60,372 nucleotides of DNA from a virus, in IMG/VR virus record IMGVR_UViG_3300035698_011646, positions 1 to 60,372 of that record, one strand, 5' to 3'. This document shows, one piece after another, positions 57,992-60,372 of this stretch; position 1 is the first letter of the stretch, and each line of letters starts with the position of its first letter. Below the pieces are notes generated by a model. That model searched no databases. It saw nothing but the letters and a program-made list of their open reading frames with translations, and was not told the origin of the DNA. Made by a program: the position numbers and the translations under genes.

Positions 57992-58690
57992 ATGACTTTT
58001 CGTTTAATACAAACGGGCAATAGCCAACCATTCAGTTTTCCCGTAGACCCGTCCGCTGAGTTTCAACCCGGCCAGGTGGCCCAGCTTACCGTGATGGGAA
58101 ACAACGTGGTTTGTGGTGTATCGGATGGGACGGCACCTATTGGCATAATTGATGATGTAAAAACTAATGCTTTTAATGCTTCGGCGGTTGACGAAGTAGT
58201 AATTGCGGGTCCGATTGTGGGAGTAGCTGGACCTGGGGGCACACTTATCACCCCGGTTGATGTAAGGACCGAGCTAGCCAATGCGGGCATTGACCCGGCC
58301 AGTTTCGTATCTGACCCCGTCGATGTGGAGCTTATCCCTCGAAATGGTGTAATTATTTTCTTAGCAGGAACTGTATTAAACCTAGATGCGGATGGTGACG
58401 GAATTCCCGACTCTATTCGGACTGTTGTGAGTTACGTCTATCAGGTCCCGAACATTCCTGGTGATGACTCTACCATTGGTTCGGGCCGAGTAACGGTTTG
58501 GTTCCAGCGGTTTATTGGCCAAACTGATCAATTTGATACCACGCAAAGGTACCCAATTAACGCCAACTTATTTGTGGGTGATGATGGGAAGCTGACAACC
58601 AGACAGGCTTCTGCGGATCATCCCGGCATTGCCCTAGTTTCCGGCACACCGACCAGTGTATTTGGGTCGGTTGAATTTATCTTTATTTAA
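57992..58690 (+). CDS. capsid decoration-like / head structural protein
   Basis: 232 aa, beta-rich and glycine-rich. An early segment (AQLTVMGNNVVCGVSDGTAP then IGIIDDV) resembles small phage decoration proteins of the DUF2190 kind, and the C-terminal FVGDDGKLTTRQASADHPGI with VSGTPTSVFGSVEF is typical of head proteins. DADGDGIPDS is a calcium-binding-type loop. Too small for a normal major capsid protein of a large phage. Assignment is by resemblance. Confidence 0.6.
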   Translation: MTFRLIQTGNSQPFSFPVDPSAEFQPGQVAQLTVMGNNVVCGVSDGTAPIGIIDDVKTNAFNASAVDEVVIAGPIVGVAGPGGTLITPVDVRTELANAGIDPASFVSDPVDVELIPRNGVIIFLAGTVLNLDADGDGIPDSIRTVVSYVYQVPNIPGDDSTIGSGRVTVWFQRFIGQTDQFDTTQRYPINANLFVGDDGKLTTRQASADHPGIALVSGTPTSVFGSVEFIFI

Positions 58691-58754
58691 TTCAAGCGAC
58701 TACAGCTGTTGGGAACGATTGAGAATATAGCCAAAAGGCAACGGCATAAGATAG

Positions 58755-58762
58755 TATAAATA
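58755..58762 (+). promoter_or_regulatory. T4-late-type promoter box TATAAATA
   Basis: Exact match to the phage T4 late promoter consensus, 27 nt before the ATG at 58789 in a 98-nt gap. Further on, ATAGGT/ACCTAT (58777-58790) form a dyad that overlaps this start codon. The rest of the gap shows nothing else. Confidence 0.45.
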
Positions 58763-58788
58763 GTAGATTATGCGGTATAGGTACACCT

Positions 58789-59073
58789 ATGTTTAAAGAT
58801 ATGGACTCACAGGCATTATTGGGCTCAGAAGTATTTAGAAATTACCTGGACATTGAACAGGCTCGCGAAGCTGACGAAGCTAAGCAGCATGCTGATATGG
58901 GTAAAAGCGCTCTCAAGGATTTTGAAGAATTCCAGAAGAGGGTAAACGCCAGTCCCGTGCTGAAGGATAATTTCAAGAAGCTCCAGAGTAGGATTATCAA
59001 TGATCCTGACTATAAGAAAAGTGTAAATCAAGATTTTGTTCAGGGCGTACTATTACTTAAATTCGAGGACTAA
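58789..59073 (+). CDS. hypothetical helical protein
   Basis: 94 aa, charged and helical (EQAREADEAKQHADMGKSAL; DFEEFQKRV). First gene after the TATAAATA box. The start codon lies in a small dyad. Function unknown. Confidence 0.65.
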   Translation: MFKDMDSQALLGSEVFRNYLDIEQAREADEAKQHADMGKSALKDFEEFQKRVNASPVLKDNFKKLQSRIINDPDYKKSVNQDFVQGVLLLKFED

Positions 59074-59074
59074 C

Positions 59075-60372
59075 ATGACGCTTAAGCATATTTCGTTTGG
59101 TAACAGTGAAGTAATGCGGGAGCTAGAACGTTTAGAGCTAGCTAGGACCGGGCCTGAAGATCAACCAGAAATTCAGAAGGAAGCATCAGAGGGGCCAAAA
59201 GATTTACTATCACGGATGGTATGTCTAGCCAAGTCTCTTAGGGAGAGCGGCCGAACCGAAGACGCAGACCGATTAGACGACAAGCTAGCTTTGTACTGCA
59301 CAGCTGACACGCACCTATACCGGGCCCATGACGAGGATGGGGAGGACTTACTTGACTTTGCTCACCCAGATGGAGACGTAGAGGTAGCGCCGGCACAGGA
59401 AGGCCGAGGCAGGGCTGAGACCCTAGTTAGTCAGCACAAAAAAATCCTTGACATTGTCAACAAAGCGCCAACGGGAAAATTCGCTAGTAAGACCGATGAT
59501 ATCTTGAAGGCTGCACATGATATTTTGAAGGGAGCGCAGAGTGAGTTTGTAAAGACAGATGAAGCTAATCATATTCGTACATTGGCGCATAATATAAAGC
59601 TCGAAACCAGCAGACAGAATCGTCCCGTTTGGGAGTTCATTCCCGCTCTGTCTATAGGTACAGGAATTCAGTTATCTACTGGCGAAAATGTAGTGACAGT
59701 GATAGGCGGGAAACTGCACACTGAGGGGCCTCGGTTTGCTGAGTTTGCAAAAGCTGCCGCAGAGGGAGGCAACCATGTAACGCAATCCATGATGGATAAC
59801 GTTAATACTATTGGTGATTTTAAGGGTACTTTTGCTCCGGTCCTTAATGCGGCCAATAGTAGATTGACAGAGTGGTTTGGTTTAATAGACTCTGAATTTG
59901 CTATGATTAGCTCTTTAAAGCCAACCGAGTTGGGTCGTGATTTAATTAAGTGCAAAAGCATATTAGAAAATTGGCTTCCCGGCAACAGTAGAACATGGCT
60001 AGTTAGCTTAAGAATGATGGGACGTGGCGAGCCTGATAAGAAAAAGGTGTTTGCTTGGATAGCAACGTTAAACGACATTATTAATAAAGTATGGAAGCAG
60101 AAAGCCATGTCTGTTGAGACGGCTAAGGGATTTGCTAGGTTATGGAGGCGCGTTGCCGAGACTGCCGCGTCGTCTAATAATGATGAAAAATGGAAGCGGA
60201 CGGTAATTAAGTTTGCGAATGATGTTGCTGGTGTTTTTGATGGTGCTGGAAACCAATTGTGGGAAACTACATATGATAAGTTAGTCGGCGTGGACTATGA
60301 GTCAAGGAGATTAATAACCCCAGAGGCTTGGGGGTCAAACGCCAAAGAGTATTTGTATGGCCTGGGGGCTCA
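59075..60372 (+). CDS. large structural-block protein, incomplete at window end
   Basis: Open from ATG 59075 through the last base, at least 432 codons. Begins MTLKHISFGNSEVMRELERL, then a helical hairpin LLSRMVCLAKSLRESGRTED like other late proteins. It continues as a long helical protein (NHIRTLAHNIKLETSRQNRP; KVFAWIATLNDIINKVWKQK) with a short beta segment (GIQLSTGENVVTVIGGK). No membrane segment. Not recognised; the C-terminus lies outside the window. Confidence 0.75.
   Translation, partial: MTLKHISFGNSEVMRELERLELARTGPEDQPEIQKEASEGPKDLLSRMVCLAKSLRESGRTEDADRLDDKLALYCTADTHLYRAHDEDGEDLLDFAHPDGDVEVAPAQEGRGRAETLVSQHKKILDIVNKAPTGKFASKTDDILKAAHDILKGAQSEFVKTDEANHIRTLAHNIKLETSRQNRPVWEFIPALSIGTGIQLSTGENVVTVIGGKLHTEGPRFAEFAKAAAEGGNHVTQSMMDNVNTIGDFKGTFAPVLNAANSRLTEWFGLIDSEFAMISSLKPTELGRDLIKCKSILENWLPGNSRTWLVSLRMMGRGEPDKKKVFAWIATLNDIINKVWKQKAMSVETAKGFARLWRRVAETAASSNNDEKWKRTVIKFANDVAGVFDGAGNQLWETTYDKLVGVDYESRRLITPEAWGSNAKEYLYGLGA

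Noticed and set aside
57992-58690. Major capsid protein
   Set aside because: Only 232 aa and decoration-like in pattern; no HK97-fold signature was recognised.

Overview
The window reads as a continuous stretch of a large tailed double-stranded DNA phage (Caudoviricetes). About 70 tightly packed genes all lie on the + strand, many joined by ATGA, TAATG or GTGA overlaps. It carries phage hallmark genes: a terminase large subunit, a portal, a head-maturation-protease-like protein and a virion peptidoglycan hydrolase. It also carries its own replication and recombination set. No host-type genes, rRNA, tRNA or CRISPR array were seen. The host cannot be named from the sequence. The gene content (DnaE-type polymerase, translation factors, many homing elements) suggests a genome well above 60 kb, of which this is one piece. 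The major capsid protein and replicative helicase were not found here.

Layout. (1) 1-4.4 kb: dUTPase, a LAGLIDADG homing endonuclease, a 4Fe-4S uracil-DNA glycosylase, small unknown proteins and a membrane-anchored protein. (2) 4.2-6.9 kb: a translation cassette with translation initiation factor IF-3 directly overlapped by peptide deformylase. The deformylase is split by an intein inside its catalytic HExxH motif and ends in a SEC-C zinc motif. A strong terminator closes the cassette. (3) 7-31 kb: thioredoxin, small unknown genes, a separate primase zinc-finger protein, SbcD/Mre11 and SbcC/Rad50 homologues, HD nucleotidase, dNMP kinase, a RecB-like nuclease, trigger factor, DNA polymerase III alpha, a possible recombination mediator, RecA, an SSB-like protein, RuvC-like resolvase, full-length DnaJ, the separate TOPRIM primase subunit, a sigma-region-4-like protein and a double-HNH endonuclease. 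(4) 31.5 kb to the end: packaging and virion block with a poly(A)-polymerase/CCA-transferase-like enzyme, terminase (split by a frameshift), portal, an AT-hook protein, hydrolase, tyrosine-phosphatase fusion, protease/scaffold giant, a second free-standing LAGLIDADG endonuclease, a decoration-like protein and a gene running off the end.

The main story is the translation-linked set: IF-3, peptide deformylase, trigger factor and DnaJ. Together they cover start-codon selection, N-terminal deformylation and folding of the nascent chain. IF-3 seems to start at ATT, as in bacterial infC. Four homing-type elements (intein, two LAGLIDADG genes, one double-HNH gene) sit among these genes. Many virion-block proteins share a short helical-hairpin-like pattern or carry Pro/Gly/Met/Ala-rich segments. 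All function calls rest on motif recognition by eye; no database search was run.
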